64,000 bases of DNA, from positions 1-64,000 of the forward strand of contig JAIWNI010000036.1 of the NCBI GenBank assembly GCA_025331435.1. The letters run 5' to 3'. Source of the stretch: Choanephora cucurbitarum. Lineage: Eukaryota; Mucoromycota; Mucoromycetes; Mucorales; Choanephoraceae. Positions 1 to 12,147 of the stretch are shown here, piece after piece (position 1 is the stretch's first letter; the number at the start of each line of letters is the position of its first letter). Made by a program: the position numbers and the translations under genes. The notes under the pieces were generated by a model. It saw only the letters and a program-made list of their open reading frames with translations, was not told the origin of the DNA and made no database searches.

Positions 1-239
1 ATTTCCGCCTTGAATCTCGACTAGTAGATATTTGTAAAATAAAAACTATTAGGTTCGCAGCTCGAGTAGCCTGCCTCCTGTAATATAAACTAGAAATGTG
101 AAGTTGTACCTAAAGGCTTAGTAGATGCATCGTTATCATTGTTATTGTTATTATTGTTTAAAAAAGAAGTAGCTGTATTTAAAAGCTTTTTTAAAATCAG
201 AACAGGGGAAAATCTGACTATGGTAGAAAAAAGTTTTCC

Positions 240-630
240 TTGATAAATTATCAGGTTAAAAAAAGTTTTCCCAGCTCTGCGGGCTTGTATTGTATCAGCT
301 CAAAAATTTCTATTAGGTGGAATTTAAAAAATGCCTTCTACCGTTTCCCTATATATCCACCACATCAACATAAGACTGCCTTCGCATCCGTGGAAGGCAA
401 GCAGTATATGTTCAGAGGATGTCCATTCGGATTGAAACCTATTTCATCGAAATTTTAGAGGGTTATGTCTAAGCTTTTCTCGGTTGAATCGCTCAGAAAC
501 TATGTCTCCACGCTTGTTGATGATATTGTTGTTTACAGCAGGAACTTGACTGATCACATCAAACATACAGAGCGTCATCGATGAGCTCACAAGGGTAAAA
601 TTGGTCCTTTCAAAGTGATATTTTGAATAC
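240..630 (+). pseudogene. Ty3/Gypsy reverse transcriptase fragment, decayed
   Basis: Translation shows the palm region of a Ty3/Gypsy-type reverse transcriptase: a block reading NAFYRFPIYPPHQHKTAFAS, then RGCPFGL, then LVDDIVVYS followed by DHIKH. These match the family's DxxxxxxxIPxxxxxxxKTAF, PFGL and YVDD boxes, with the Tyr of YVDD replaced by Leu. The reading frame is broken by an in-frame TAG at 456-458 and by a +1 shift near 575, after which the family pattern resumes as VIDELTRVKLVLSK. No gag, protease, RNase H, integrase or LTR was found nearby, so this is a short relic rather than an element. Seen directly: the motifs and breaks. Inferred: the superfamily. Confidence 0.8.
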
Positions 631-888
631 TTTCTTAATCAAGATTTCTCCAGAATTGCTGTTCTAACAGCATGAGATACTCAAATGTCTGTTTCACTTC
701 CATTTCAAGTTACAATAAGAAAAAAGGTTGTATGGTTTAGAAGGAAAGAAAGGTTATGCAAGCCAAGTGTTATCATGCATTTGGAAAACAAGTGGCGCCT
801 ACCTCGTGACTTTTTTTCATTTCTTAAATCTTTTTGAAATTTAAGGTTCGGTGCTAGTTTTTCTTTATTTTTGCATAAAACAAACACA

Positions 889-1522
889 ATGGCCAAGCAA
901 GCTACAGGTTAGACATAGGCAGATATATCAATAATTGCCCTTGTACTCATTTTCTGGAATATAAGATACGAAGGGAAAGAAAGATGCTTCTAAAAAGAAG
1001 AGCACAAAGGATGCTGGTGTCAAGAAAGCTACCAAGGAAACAAAATCCAAAACAGTGGTAGACGAAATTGATGACATTTTCAGTGGCAAAGCCAAGAAGC
1101 CTGCACCAAAGGAAAAAGAAACTGAAGAGAAATCAACGAAGAAGGCTACAAAGAAAGAGGAGTCAAATTCAGATAGTGAGGACGAGGAGGATCAAGAAGA
1201 ATTAACAGAGGATCAAGCACAAAAGGTACAAGAGGTTGTCTTTGCTGAGTTGGCAGCCGTCAAATCCACCAAATCAAATACCAAGAAGCGTCCTGCACCA
1301 CCTTCTACTGATGAAGATTTTGGCGATTCTCGGGGTTTGAAGAAGACAAGTAAGTTGGCACGAATTGAATGTTTGTTTCTTTATGCATTGAACTCACACT
1401 GCATCTGTTTAAAAGATCGTACTACTGAAGATGGTTATCCCCTCTATGATGTGAAAGAACTGAACATTGGTAATGGCTTGGATACTCCCGAATGTCCTTT
1501 TGACTGTAAATGCTGTAAGTAG
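889..1522 (+). CDS. DUF1764 family protein, basic/acidic low-complexity N-terminus
   Basis: Three exons (889-907, 966-1349, 1416-1522) give 169 aa. The N-terminal two thirds is lysine-rich with an acidic stretch (SDSEDEEDQEE). The C-terminus, with TTEDGYPLYDVKELNIGNG then DTPECPFDCKCCK, is the hallmark of DUF1764, a eukaryotic family of unknown function ending in a Cys-rich CPFDCxCC motif. Both introns restore frame: the first adds DTKG before the lysine-rich stretch; the second removes a segment between KKT and RTTEDG. The first exon codes only MAKQAT plus one base, so the start is less certain than the rest. The function of the family is not known; the composition suggests a nuclear or nucleolar protein. 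It is convergent with the UBR1-type gene, 125 bp away. Confidence 0.85.
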
Positions 1523-1647
1523 AATAAGAAAAAGAAAGCAATCTTCAGAAACTAAATGTTACGTAACTTTATGTAGGTTTTTAAAAGTACAAAAATAATA
1601 AAAGAATCACTTTAAATACGATAGAGAAACAAAAAAAAAGGAAGAGA

Positions 1648-4600
1648 CTAGAATGCTTCCCAAATAGTAGCACTGTAAGCACTTTCCATGCGTCTTCTCA
1701 CAAAAGCTGGTATAGTCTGAGTCAACCACATCTGTCTGATTTGTTCATATCGTTTAGCATTCAGATATTGTGGTGCACCACGCTTAAAGAAGATATCAGC
1801 TTCACCATGAATATCGAGATAAGGTGCATTCATGATACTTCCGCCATTGTCATGCAATAATAAAAGGAAACAGTCCTTGATCATCAAATAAATACCAATC
1901 TCTCCACCACATCTGTACACGAAAGACAGAGTTAGGGCTTATAACTGTTACTCGATTAAGAGAAGAATAACTTACTGTTTCATATGGACATTACATTCGC
2001 CCTTACTGTCTTCAGTACAACAGAAACGACGAGCACAAACAAAAGTACCACAAATCAAACAAATGGCTGAGTGTTCGGGCACAGTCTTACACTTTCGACA
2101 CACACGTTTTGAGCTTTCATCTAATAATTGATCTAGACGGTAAGGCAGAGTGGTCATTCTGTATTGTGTGGGCAAGTTGAGTGAGATGGGAGATGCTGTG
2201 ATGATGGTTCCAGATGAATGTAATTCAGCAAGAGCACCAGAATGACGCATATAATCTTGACACCAGCTGTTCACCAAATCTTGTTCAAAAGCTTGCATGT
2301 CAAACACTGCTTCCAAAGATGGTAGATTTAAGATATCTGCCAATTTATCATATTCACCCTTTTCTTCGATAGCATCGTCAGATGGATTCTGAGGAATGAA
2401 TCCATGATAGACGACCATAAACAAGAGTGACTTTCTGAGGAAAGGCAATGTAAAGGTACGGACAAGTGCCATGAATGCATTAGGACTAATGATCTGGAAG
2501 AATCGATCAATCTGTGATTGAGGTACTTTGAGAAGACAGAGCACATAGTTTGCAAACCGTTGCAGTCCCTCCACTCCGACAATCTGTTGCTGTTCTGTAT
2601 TCAACTTATCCAAAAGCTGACTGATCTTTTGATCCTTTAGGAGTTTATCGCCATTGAGTATGCTATGCACAACAGCAATGATGGTCTTGGTCAAATCAGC
2701 AATATACATAGATCGGAGTAAATGATGTGCTTCAATCGAAGGTTGCTCAGAAAGGGTGAAGCTCAAGCCTACAAGTGCTCGGAAAGGGTCGTCCATCAAA
2801 AGGGGTTGCAATGGATCGAAATCAATCAGGTCCTTTACTAAATCCATGGTTGTGTTGGGCATGAACTGGTTCATTGCTCGCAATCTTAATTTCTCCTTTG
2901 TGAATCGATCTTCAGCTTGCCAAGGTGTGTTCAACAGATTCTGAATCAAGTTGCTGGTCATGCCTAGAATCTTTAACAATGTCTGTGATGTGCTTGAGAT
3001 ATCATCAATAAAAGTGCCAGTATGCTCAATCGTCAAGTCTCGTGCTCTCGTTCCTTCTGTTCCCCTTTGTGCAATTTCAAAATCGGCTATGGTGTACGCA
3101 TACATATCATGCAGGCTTAGAATGGAGTCGGGCAAATGCAGAGGACGATCGAGATGTCTGTGTTTTAAAGTCACTTGCATCACCTTGAGCATTTGGTTGT
3201 AAATGTATTTTAGTTTTTCTTTATCGCTGATCACTAGATCTGGATCATTGTTGACAAACGGTACTTCTTCATCAAATGTGCCAGGGAAAGACTCGGAGCA
3301 TCTTTTGGTTTCAATAGCAACGTCTTGAACTGTCTTTGTCAGATCAGCATAAGGCGATGTTGGTGCCATAACACCTGGATAAGACTCCTTCTTTCCCTTC
3401 CAGACGATGGGAACCAAGACGTTACCTAAAGCTTTACAAAGAGGACAAAGGAAGCGAGTTTTGGGTGAAAGGGCCAATGGAAGCATACGACCTAATTCTC
3501 TTAGAAGCTGGTTCTCAACGGACTTTTGATAGGTGTCAAAACATTCAGAGTGCATCAGATGGCCACATGAAGAGATGTCTAAGCCGGACACATGTGCGTC
3601 AGTAGGGAAGCTGGTGAATGGAGGTAACTTGTCACTAGCTTCATCTTTAGTATCCCAAGGATGAGCACTGTTGCTGCTCTCAAGAATATCAGCCAAAACA
3701 TCCTTGTTGTTCATGGGTGCAAGTCGATGAATGTTGGATTGTTGAATCAAACCAAGCATACCGTACAGCTTGTTATCGTCCAATTCCTCTTGACAGACAA
3801 TACAGTTGTCCTTGGGGAAATGACATTTACGAAAGATTTGAATATCGTCTTCTGAATTCATTTCATTACTGGCAACAGCAGCTTCTTCGTATGCTTCTTG
3901 AATATCTTCATCTTCATCAGAGCGATAAAGGTCGCCATGTTGTTCCATAAACTTGGACTGAGCGTTGGCAAACTGAGACATGATAGCTTCTTGACGTGCT
4001 TTGGCAGCAGCTTTCTTACGCTCGAGTTCAGAGATGTTATTACCGTTATTACGTTCCAGTTCAGCCTTGACATCTCTTGATCTCTTGTGCTTGTATTCGC
4101 TAATCACTTCCTTAGCCTTTTCAGATCCTTGTGCCTCAATCTTGTCTAGAATGAAGCCTAAGCGCTTGTGAGCGTGTGACAATTCGGGATCATCCAAACA
4201 TCGGATCAAGATAGTAAGCAAAGAAGCATGAGTTCGCTCAATCTCGTTAATTTGAATTGAATACTCGTCTTCTTCAGCAAAGTCAACAAAGCTCTTAACT
4301 TCATCAATCATCATATCAGCTCTATATTTGCCCTTGACCTTCATAGCTGCCAATTCACTTGCAGGACTGTTGGGATCAGTGACAGCAAGCATAGCAAGGT
4401 AAATCGCTTCGTCCAGAATGGTATCATTCTTGGACTCCTTGTGGAACTTGGCATCCCACAAAGCATAGGCAACGATTTGACAAAGCGTATGAGAGTGTAA
4501 GAATTTGCCTAGATGTCTAAAAGGTCCCACTTCAATGTATTTTGTCTTGGGAGTAAGCAAAAACTCTTCCTTGTCATTCAGTTTGCTCTCTGGGTGGAGC

Positions 4601-7600
4601 TGGTTCCATCTCTTTTTCAAGACACAATAGGCTTCTTCTCGCTGATTACGTGTGTAATGCCAGTAATATGGCTCAATCTCATCAATGTATTCAGGCTTGA
4701 GTTCATAGATACCTTTGTCACTAAGACCATCAGGTGCTTTGAAGTTAGCGAGCAAGTTGAGTTGACTTTCGAATGATTCATGTTCTGTTAAGCTTTCTGG
4801 AATAAGTTTCAAAAGCTCAGAGTAAGCCATGCTGGAGATACCAAGGAATTGTATGATAGATTGACGAATGCGTTGCTCGAGGGTGATGCCAGATGCATAC
4901 CCATGTTCTGAAGCACATACAATCAACAAATTGAGGAAATCTTCCACCATGTAGACTGTTTGACTAGCATCGTAAGTGGCATGCTTTCGAGGCTTTCCTC
5001 TAAACCAATCAATAAGCTGGAATCGATCCATCAATGTCAATAGAATCTTGTCGCTTTCGCACACTGTAAGACCAACTTGAAGAAGATAGATGTCGCAATC
5101 AAGCGTGTTTTCTCTTACGTTCACATCTTTGTAAGAATGAGCCTGTTTTTTTTTTTGGTCAATTTCAACTGATATTCACAAACTTCGTTATTTATCATTT
5201 ACTTACTTGATTACGAATGTTATAGCCGTTTCTGACCCAGACATTGCAGTTGATTTGAGAAAGAATAGCTAGTGTTCTGATAGGGTATTCGAGTATCATC
5301 AAAAACATATCATGTTGCTTATCCTTGAAGGCTTCGTTCACCATCTGGGTAAATCCACCAAGCCATCCAAGCTCATTCAAGACACAATCATGCAGCAAGG
5401 ATACATTTTCAAACAATTCAGACAACAGCCAGTGGAAAGGGTGATGGAAAGAGACTGGGTTTTTTGTTACATCGTAGTCAACAATCTCAAAGCTGCCAGC
5501 ATTAGGAGTATTGACTTGATGAAACTTTTGTTCATTCAAGCCTAGAATCTTCAAACGAGTATCAGGTTGGTGTTCACTGCTTGTCTTGCGCGGAGCAAGT
5601 ACGGGTGTCCACTCTATGATGGCTTTTAGGACTCTGTAAATAGATCGACAAAGGTTGCGAGAAGCATCTGAAGAAGCTAAGCCGGTTGTTTCGAAGCATC
5701 CAGCAAACAAGCGACATAATTTGGATGTCTGAAGTGTCATATTAAATGCTGTTACCCAAGATTGAGACTCGAACTCTACATGTGCATCTTCTTGTCGTTT
5801 GAGAGCATCCATTTCTTGGAACTGATAGAGCATATCAATAAAGTGACGGAGGTACAATGGGTTTTTGGAGATTTCAAATTTCACTTGTTCTGCGTTCATC
5901 ACATAACGAAGATCAAAAATGGTATATGCATATCTGTGGCGCCCAATAGCTCTTGAGGAGCAATCCACTTGAGCTCGAGAGTACTCGCTAGGTAAGATCA
6001 TGTGAATATGGTCTGTCAAGAAGAAGTTCTCCAGAATAGAGCAGACAATTCCAAAAAACCTATAGTCTTTAACAAGCATAGAAGCAACTGTAGGTACAGT
6101 CAACAGCTGAACAGAAAGTGTGCTGACGGAATTTTCAGGTTCTCGATCCTTAAAGAAAAAGGCATCCACAAGCTCAGGGTAGTTGCGAGCAAATCTTGTA
6201 CCAATGACCGGTTTATACTGCAAATTGGAGATAAATGTGCCAATCAACAAGTCTTTTATACTGACACGAGCCGTCTTCCAAAGACGCAAATCGAAATGAA
6301 GCAGGTAATCCAAACGGAGCTTTCGTTTGAATTCCTTCTTCAGGTTTGTGTTGATACGATGTGCATTGGCGAGGTCTTGTTGGACAGAATTGCTTGAGCT
6401 CTCAAAAGAAGTGCTCAGGTCTTTTGCAATATTTCTTTCCTCCATTTCCAACTGCTCAACATAGTCAAGCCATACGTCCAGATTCCAGTCAAGATCCAAT
6501 ATATCTCGTGTCTTGTGTGCTTTGTGAACCTTTGAGTGAGAAGATGATGACAAACGTCGTCTCTTGAGTTCTTCAGACTCGCGTCCCTGGGACAAAGAGG
6601 GTGCTGCTTGACTATCCGATGCATGAACTTGAGTATCACTCTGACGTCTTCTAGACAAGCTTTCGTTGGACATTTGTGAGGCACTTGGGGATGTTACTTG
6701 ATATGTATGTTCGACTTCGTGCATATCCATGTCGCTGTCTCCTTGTTCGTGAGCATTGTCTACTTGACTATTTTGTTCTGTATTGATGATAGATAAAAGT
6801 ACTTCGCTAGCATCTTCAAAATCACTGACTGAACTTTCCTCCTCCTCCTCCTCTTCTTCTTCTTCTTCTTCATCATCGTCGTCATCATCAGCATGAGCAT
6901 GCTGCTCTAAAAATGCATTCAGTAATAAACCTCCATCGGTGATACCTTCATCATCACCAAATATCATTTCATCATCCTCATCCATATCTGTGTCAGCCCC
7001 TTCAGGATCGAAATCGTCATCTTCATCTTCGGGCATTCTTTCTCTTCTACATCGAGTAGATAATCGAGAAAGCTCAGGACTAAGAGCCCAATCTTCAGAA
7101 AGCACTTCACAAACAATATCGCGAATGATGCAATTACCGCCATCCACATTATTGAAGAACTTGTACCTTCCACCAGTCAACTCTTTCAACCAGTCTAATA
7201 GCAAACCAGAGATGTCTTCGCGTACTGTTTTGGGCATAGAACAGACAGTGACTGCCAAGTTAATAGAGCTGATAGTGTTGGCAATACTGATCAATTCCTC
7301 TACGTCTGATGATTCTTTAATAATATGACGGCCATAATCATCAACACATTCAGCGGCATAGGCTGCTTCCTCTTTAGAGCATCCTAATGCTTCAACAACA
7401 ATATTGATGACGGCATCAAAGGAATGTTTTTCATCGTTCCATAAAACACATGCATACGTTTGTTTGGATGGGTCTGAGGGTAATCCAAGAGCTTTGTGAG
7501 AGTCCATACAATCCTGACGGATAGATTCAGGTGTGCCCACTGAAATGACATCTTCAGGTGAAGTAGCAAAAGTTTCTAAAATATAATCAGCCACGACTGT

Positions 7601-8371
7601 GATTGTGTCTCGTACTGACTGTATGACGTTTGCCGGTACGCTAGACAATGGTTCCAATTGAGGTCGAGAAGTGCTAGCTGAACTATCGTCCATAGACATA
7701 TCAGAATGTGGATGAAGCGAATGAATGGCACATTGCAAAGGTATCTTCCATGCCTCTGGGTCACCACAATCACAACAGCCACCCGCACCTCGACTAATCC
7801 ATATCTTGACATCATGGCCTTCATGGTTGGTTGCATGAAAACATTTAGAGCACATTACACAGGTATCATCATGGCCACAATTTCTATAAGCAATATTTTT
7901 TTTTGAGAAAGACCTTCAAATGGCAGCCAATTGTATAGTTTACCTGCAGCGATAAACACTTTCACCCTTCTTGAATAAATGACCACACTGTTTTCCTCTT
8001 TGGCTTTCCCAATATTCTGGTTCTTCTTGGGTCTTATTTAAATTAGGTTCATTTTGTACGTAGTCGTCGTGGTCGTGCTCTTCGGATCCAAAGAGGTTGT
8101 ATTTTTCGAGTAATTTAGACAAATTGTCACTATCGGATAGTCCCTCTCGAAAGAAATAGTGCTGCATTACTTCGGCGTCGTTACTCCATAAGGAACGATA
8201 GCAGTTTGTGAGAATATGCTTCGCCGCACCTTTATGAAGTTTACTTTTGTACAGGAGAGGTGCTTCTGTGAGAAATGTTTTAAGTTGTGCTGGAGTAACA
8301 GGTGTTGTGTTCATATGTCGTGCACCGTCTGTAGATTCTGTTTGAGAAGTAGGAAGAGGAGGCTGTGACAT
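1648..8371 (-). CDS. UBR1: UBR1-type E3 ubiquitin ligase (N-recognin)
   Basis: Four exons (8371-7944, 7883-5207, 5142-1976, 1912-1648) give 2178 aa, slightly longer than yeast UBR1 (about 1950). Role known for the family: RING E3 that binds N-degrons and works with a Rad6-type E2. Seen: a UBR box from about residue 129 (CGHLFKKGESVYRC...GGCCDCGDPEAWK), completed only when the first intron is removed; a ClpS-like type-2 pocket near residues 284-330 (CVLWNDEKHSFDAVINIV); an Asp/Glu run near 474-491; a RING-H2 at about 1473-1605 (CIVCQEEL, CGHLMHSECF, FLCPLCKALG); and the C-terminal cap with CGGEIGIYL and HGEAD. The start was taken at MSQPPLP (8371), because codons upstream are a Phe-rich read-through of a T-rich leader. 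The acidic insertion is the main oddity. Confidence 0.95.
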
Positions 8372-9143
8372 TCTCTTTAAAAAAAGAAAGAAAGAAAGAA
8401 ATGGAAGTAGCGTGAATTGAAAAAAAAATGTCCCATAAAGCGCAAATTCAAAGAAAAAAAGTGTCAAAATCTTTTCTGTCTTGGAAGAGCGTTTCAGAAC
8501 CGTAAGAGCCAGCTATGATATGATTGAAGCTAGAGTGGGAACAAGTCATTCGACTATGGGGTATCAGAGTAATGACTCGCCTGTCTAAACATTGGTAGAT
8601 TCTTTAACCGCTACGAAAAGCCAAAACGTTTGCGACTCCAAGGAGAAATTGAGGCACATCATTCAAGAGTTTTATTGAAATTGCACTGTGGTGAGAAGAT
8701 ATTGATATAAAGTTATGTGCATACTATCACTATTCAATCAGGCCCTTCTTGCTATGTGGAGTACAGGCCTCTGGCAAGCCAGGCATACGTGTAGCCACTA
8801 TGCTTACCTAAGCAATTGATATAGGAACAGGTACAACATGTTGATCCAACTCATTTAAAAAAAAAAGCAAGAACACGAAAATGCCCTTAGCTCAAACAAG
8901 ACACTGAAAAGCTAAAGTTTTGTGCTATGACTCATTCAGTTCATAGAAGAAAGTGTTTCTATAGGAATTCAATGAGCAGTGTTTCTGACAATGATACACT
9001 CAATGAATCAAATTAAGGAGTTCCTTGTAGCTGCCAAATCCATATTATTTAATTAAATATGCCAATTATCATCAATTTATGAGGTTGATATTCATCTAGA
9101 AGGAGGCAAAAGATTGAACCCAGTGTTCATAACAAAAAGAAAC
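8372..9143. other. Intergenic, no gene supported
   Basis: This holds the T-rich 5' leader of the UBR1-type gene and the 3' flank of the isomerase gene. On the + strand around 8510-8690 short open pieces read like a weak helix-turn-helix transposase remnant (GTSHSTMG, then RVMTRLSKHW), but stops and frame changes interrupt it and I could not place it in a family. No RNA gene was recognised. Confidence 0.5.
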
Positions 9144-10332
9144 CTAAAGCTTGGAATATGTAGCGCGCTTCTTTTGAGTAAAAGCTTCAATGGATTTGGG
9201 AATGTCCTAGGGAAAGAAAAAAAAAGATAAGTATCAAGCTTAGATCAATATAGACTGTATATTTCCTACCTCTGTGTTAAGCATAGGAGCATTCCAAGTC
9301 ACAGTATAGGCTAAACCTTCGGCAACAGAATGATCGCGGGAGTAATTCAATAGATGTCTAAATAATATGATTTTTAGTAAGTCGTTTTGATGAAAATCAC
9401 TCATTTTTTTTTTACTTTGTGCCAACAACAGCGATAGGAGATTTGGAAGCAATGTTCTTAGCTGTCTTGAATGCTTGAGCTATTGTAGCGAAAAAGATAA
9501 GTTCTTTTTTTTTTTTTTGCTTAAGAGAAAATGAATTTCTGCTTACCTAAGACATCTTCATGATTTTCAGCTACTCTGTTAACAAAACCACATTGCAGTG
9601 CTTCATCCGCATACATACTGAAACAGAAGTTATGAGTGAATTGTTGCAAAATCGATTGACAAGCTTAAACCTACTTTCTGCCAGTATAACACAGTTCTTT
9701 GACCAAACTGCTGTTACCAATTACTTTGGGAAGACGTTGCAGAGTACCTACATCGGCAGCAAGTCCAACATCTACTTCCTTGACACAGAAAAGGGAGTCC
9801 TTGGTACAGTAACGAATATCACATGCTGTCACTAAATCAACGCCAGCGCCGTAACAACCATTGTGAATAGCAGCAATGACAGGCTTACTACAATTTTCGA
9901 TTGCTGTAAATGCATCTTGGAAATTCTCGATAGTGACACGGTTTCTATATGTGTTACGAGCAGGATCACCGTCAGTCATAAGTTTACCAATGTTAGTTTC
10001 CATCACTATCATATGAATTTTTAGTACTGCTGTCTATATGTCTAAAAGAGAATACATTACAATCAATTCCTGCAGTAAACATGCGTCCTGATCCAGAAAC
10101 TACAACGACCAAGATTTCGTGGTCAGCATGTATTTGGCGAAAGACGTTGTGAACGTCTAATATGAGTCTATTGTATAAACAAAATTCAGCTTTGGGAAAC
10201 ATAAAGACTATAAACAAAATCTCTTTACTGGTCGTTAAAAGCGTTCAATTTCTTGGGTCTGTTGAGTTGGACATGGGCAATTCCTTCAGGAGTGATATCA
10301 ACTTTAACAGTTTCGTATTGATAGGCAGACAT
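9144..10332 (-). CDS. ECH1: Peroxisomal delta(3,5)-delta(2,4)-dienoyl-CoA isomerase
   Basis: Seven exons (10332-10229, 10167-10061, 10005-9675, 9617-9547, 9479-9416, 9357-9270, 9206-9144) give 275 aa, the usual size for crotonase-fold enzymes. The family moves conjugated 3,5-double bonds to 2,4 during beta-oxidation of unsaturated fatty acids. Seen: the oxyanion-hole strand GSGRMFTAGIDL, then NGCYGAGVDLVTACDIRY and KEVDVGLAADVGTLQRLPK. The last block is the ECH1 signature, and the acidic residues Asp127, Glu147 and Asp155 correspond to the known catalytic Asp/Glu/Asp set. The protein ends in Ser-Lys-Leu, a classic PTS1, so a peroxisomal site follows. Each of the six introns is about 52-68 nt. 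The gene sits 129 bp from the stop of UTP15 in the same direction. Confidence 0.93.
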
Positions 10333-10461
10333 AGTTAAAAAAAATGCAACAAGGAAGAAAAAAAGAAAAAGATGACTTTATGCGAAATTTAAGCCCCAGT
10401 ATTTTATATTGAATTTGTCAGGTTTTTTCACATGCAGAACAGGAATATACGTATTTTTTCT

Positions 10462-12147
10462 TTATTTATTAACAGCAGCCGCACCAGATTTGGCAAACAA
10501 CATGTCAAGAGTTGCCATAGTTTCAATAAGATCCTTCTGAAGTTGAATTTCTTGCTTCACCTTGGTTGTCAAGCGAGACAATAAATCATCAATCAGGGGT
10601 GATTGACCAAATACGCGTGTGTAACAATCTAAAGAGTTTGGTTAGCTAGAAATTACAAACTTGGTTTCCCTTGCTACTTTACCAATCACTGCTTCGGAAA
10701 CATCAACAAGCAGATTTGTAAATCGAGGATGATGAATGTTCTTGATCAAGAAGCGCATCAAGGGCTCTAATGAGACATCATCACGACCTGTAATAGCCTG
10801 CTTTAGACCATCACGGTGAATCAATTCTTGAAGGACAGCAGCAACAACAACAGGAGTCTGACTGCTTGTCTTCAACACTTCGTCTAAAGCATTGGCATAC
10901 TGGAAAACCTTCATCAGTTGGTCGTATTTCTTCAACTTTTGTCTTTTTGTGGATTCTACTACAAAGTCGTCTTTGGCCACTGTGTTTGCTTGACCACGCA
11001 TGAAATATTTATATGTGCCACCCTTGATGTAATCTTGCTTTTGCTTCTTGAGGGCTTTTTCTGATGCCTTGATTTGACGTTGACGAATGGATAACAGTCC
11101 ATTAGCCATACCAGCTGCAAGGTGGGTATCGTCAGGTGAAAGACCAACACTCAAGATTGGAGCGGGATACTTGACGCTGTGTACCACCTTGTAATCTTGA
11201 ACATCATAAATTTTAACATGCTGGTCTAATGAACCAGTCACCAAGCGAGATGCTGATCCATCGAAGCACATACTGGTAACTGTCTTTTGGTGATTGTTGA
11301 GAGCATGCATACAACGACCACCACTTAACAAATCCCACACTTTCACAGTAGGTCCACCTGAAGAAATGATAGCACCACCGTTGGGGTACATCAAGATAGA
11401 CTCAACAGGTGCACCATGGTTCATGGTCATCACACTACCACTTTGTCGCATATCCCACACTTTGACTGTTTGATCGTATGAACCACTGACAAACAAGTTT
11501 GGATTCTCTAAACTGACAACACCAGATCTAACATAATCATCGTGTTCTTCAAATACGTTGACACTCTCTCCAGTTGGAATATCCCAAATGCGTACTGTCT
11601 TATCATCTGATGCTGACAAAATATTGGATTTGTTGGTCGAGAATTGTGTGACTTGAACAGGCCTAAACAATTCAGACGCGATGAGTAAAGCATATTTTAG
11701 TCATATCAAGTACTTACATAGCGTGGGATCGGAATGTTCTTAGAATCGCACGAGAACCAACATCAAACATCTGTACAAGGCCAGTGGCATCACCAGCAAC
11801 CAAAAGCTTACCGTCATGTCGAAAACTTCCTGAATAAGCAGTATCTTTGAATCGAGAAATTGTCTTTTTGGGTTGATGTGTTTTGGATGAATAGATCTGT
11901 ACACGAGTAGAAGAGGTGACAGCGAAATCATAAGGTGCGACAGGTGAAAAGTTGATAGAAGTAACACTGGCATATTCTTTAATGACGATAGGTGACTAAT
12001 AAGAATAACACTCAATCAGAATTTAACTCGTTTGTATCATAATAGAATAAAAGTTACTTTGAAGCGTTTCCAATATTTGGCCTCAGATGTCTTTTTTGAG
12101 TTTTGCACTTTAGCGTGCTTTTTGACAACAGTCTTTTGGTAGTCCAT
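10462..12147 (-). CDS. UTP15: U3 snoRNP / small-subunit processome WD40 protein Utp15
   Basis: Four exons (12147-12058, 11995-11718, 11662-10683, 10628-10462) give 504 aa, close to yeast (513) and human (518) Utp15. Known role: part of the t-UTP/UTP-A complex that supports rDNA transcription and early 18S rRNA processing in the nucleolus. Seen: the N-terminal MDYQKTVVKKH with a KYWKRFK block, WD40 blades (KTVRIWDIPTG, QTVKVWDMRQSG, PTVKVWDLLSGG, QHVKIYDVQDY), and the UTP15 C-terminal domain ending in VFGQSPLIDDLL and MATLDMLFA. The last donor was placed before the apparent end of the large exon, because only that site rejoins the conserved VIDCYTRVFGQSP and keeps frame. Confidence 0.94.

Noticed and set aside
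8372..8467. Upstream in-frame start adding 32 residues to the UBR1-type protein
   Set aside because: The extra residues are Phe/Leu-rich read-through of a T-rich leader and are not part of any UBR1 N-terminus; it could mimic a signal peptide but the protein is cytosolic.
8510..8690. Transposase-like helix-turn-helix remnant
   Set aside because: Too short and broken to assign; mentioned only as a hint in the intergenic entry.
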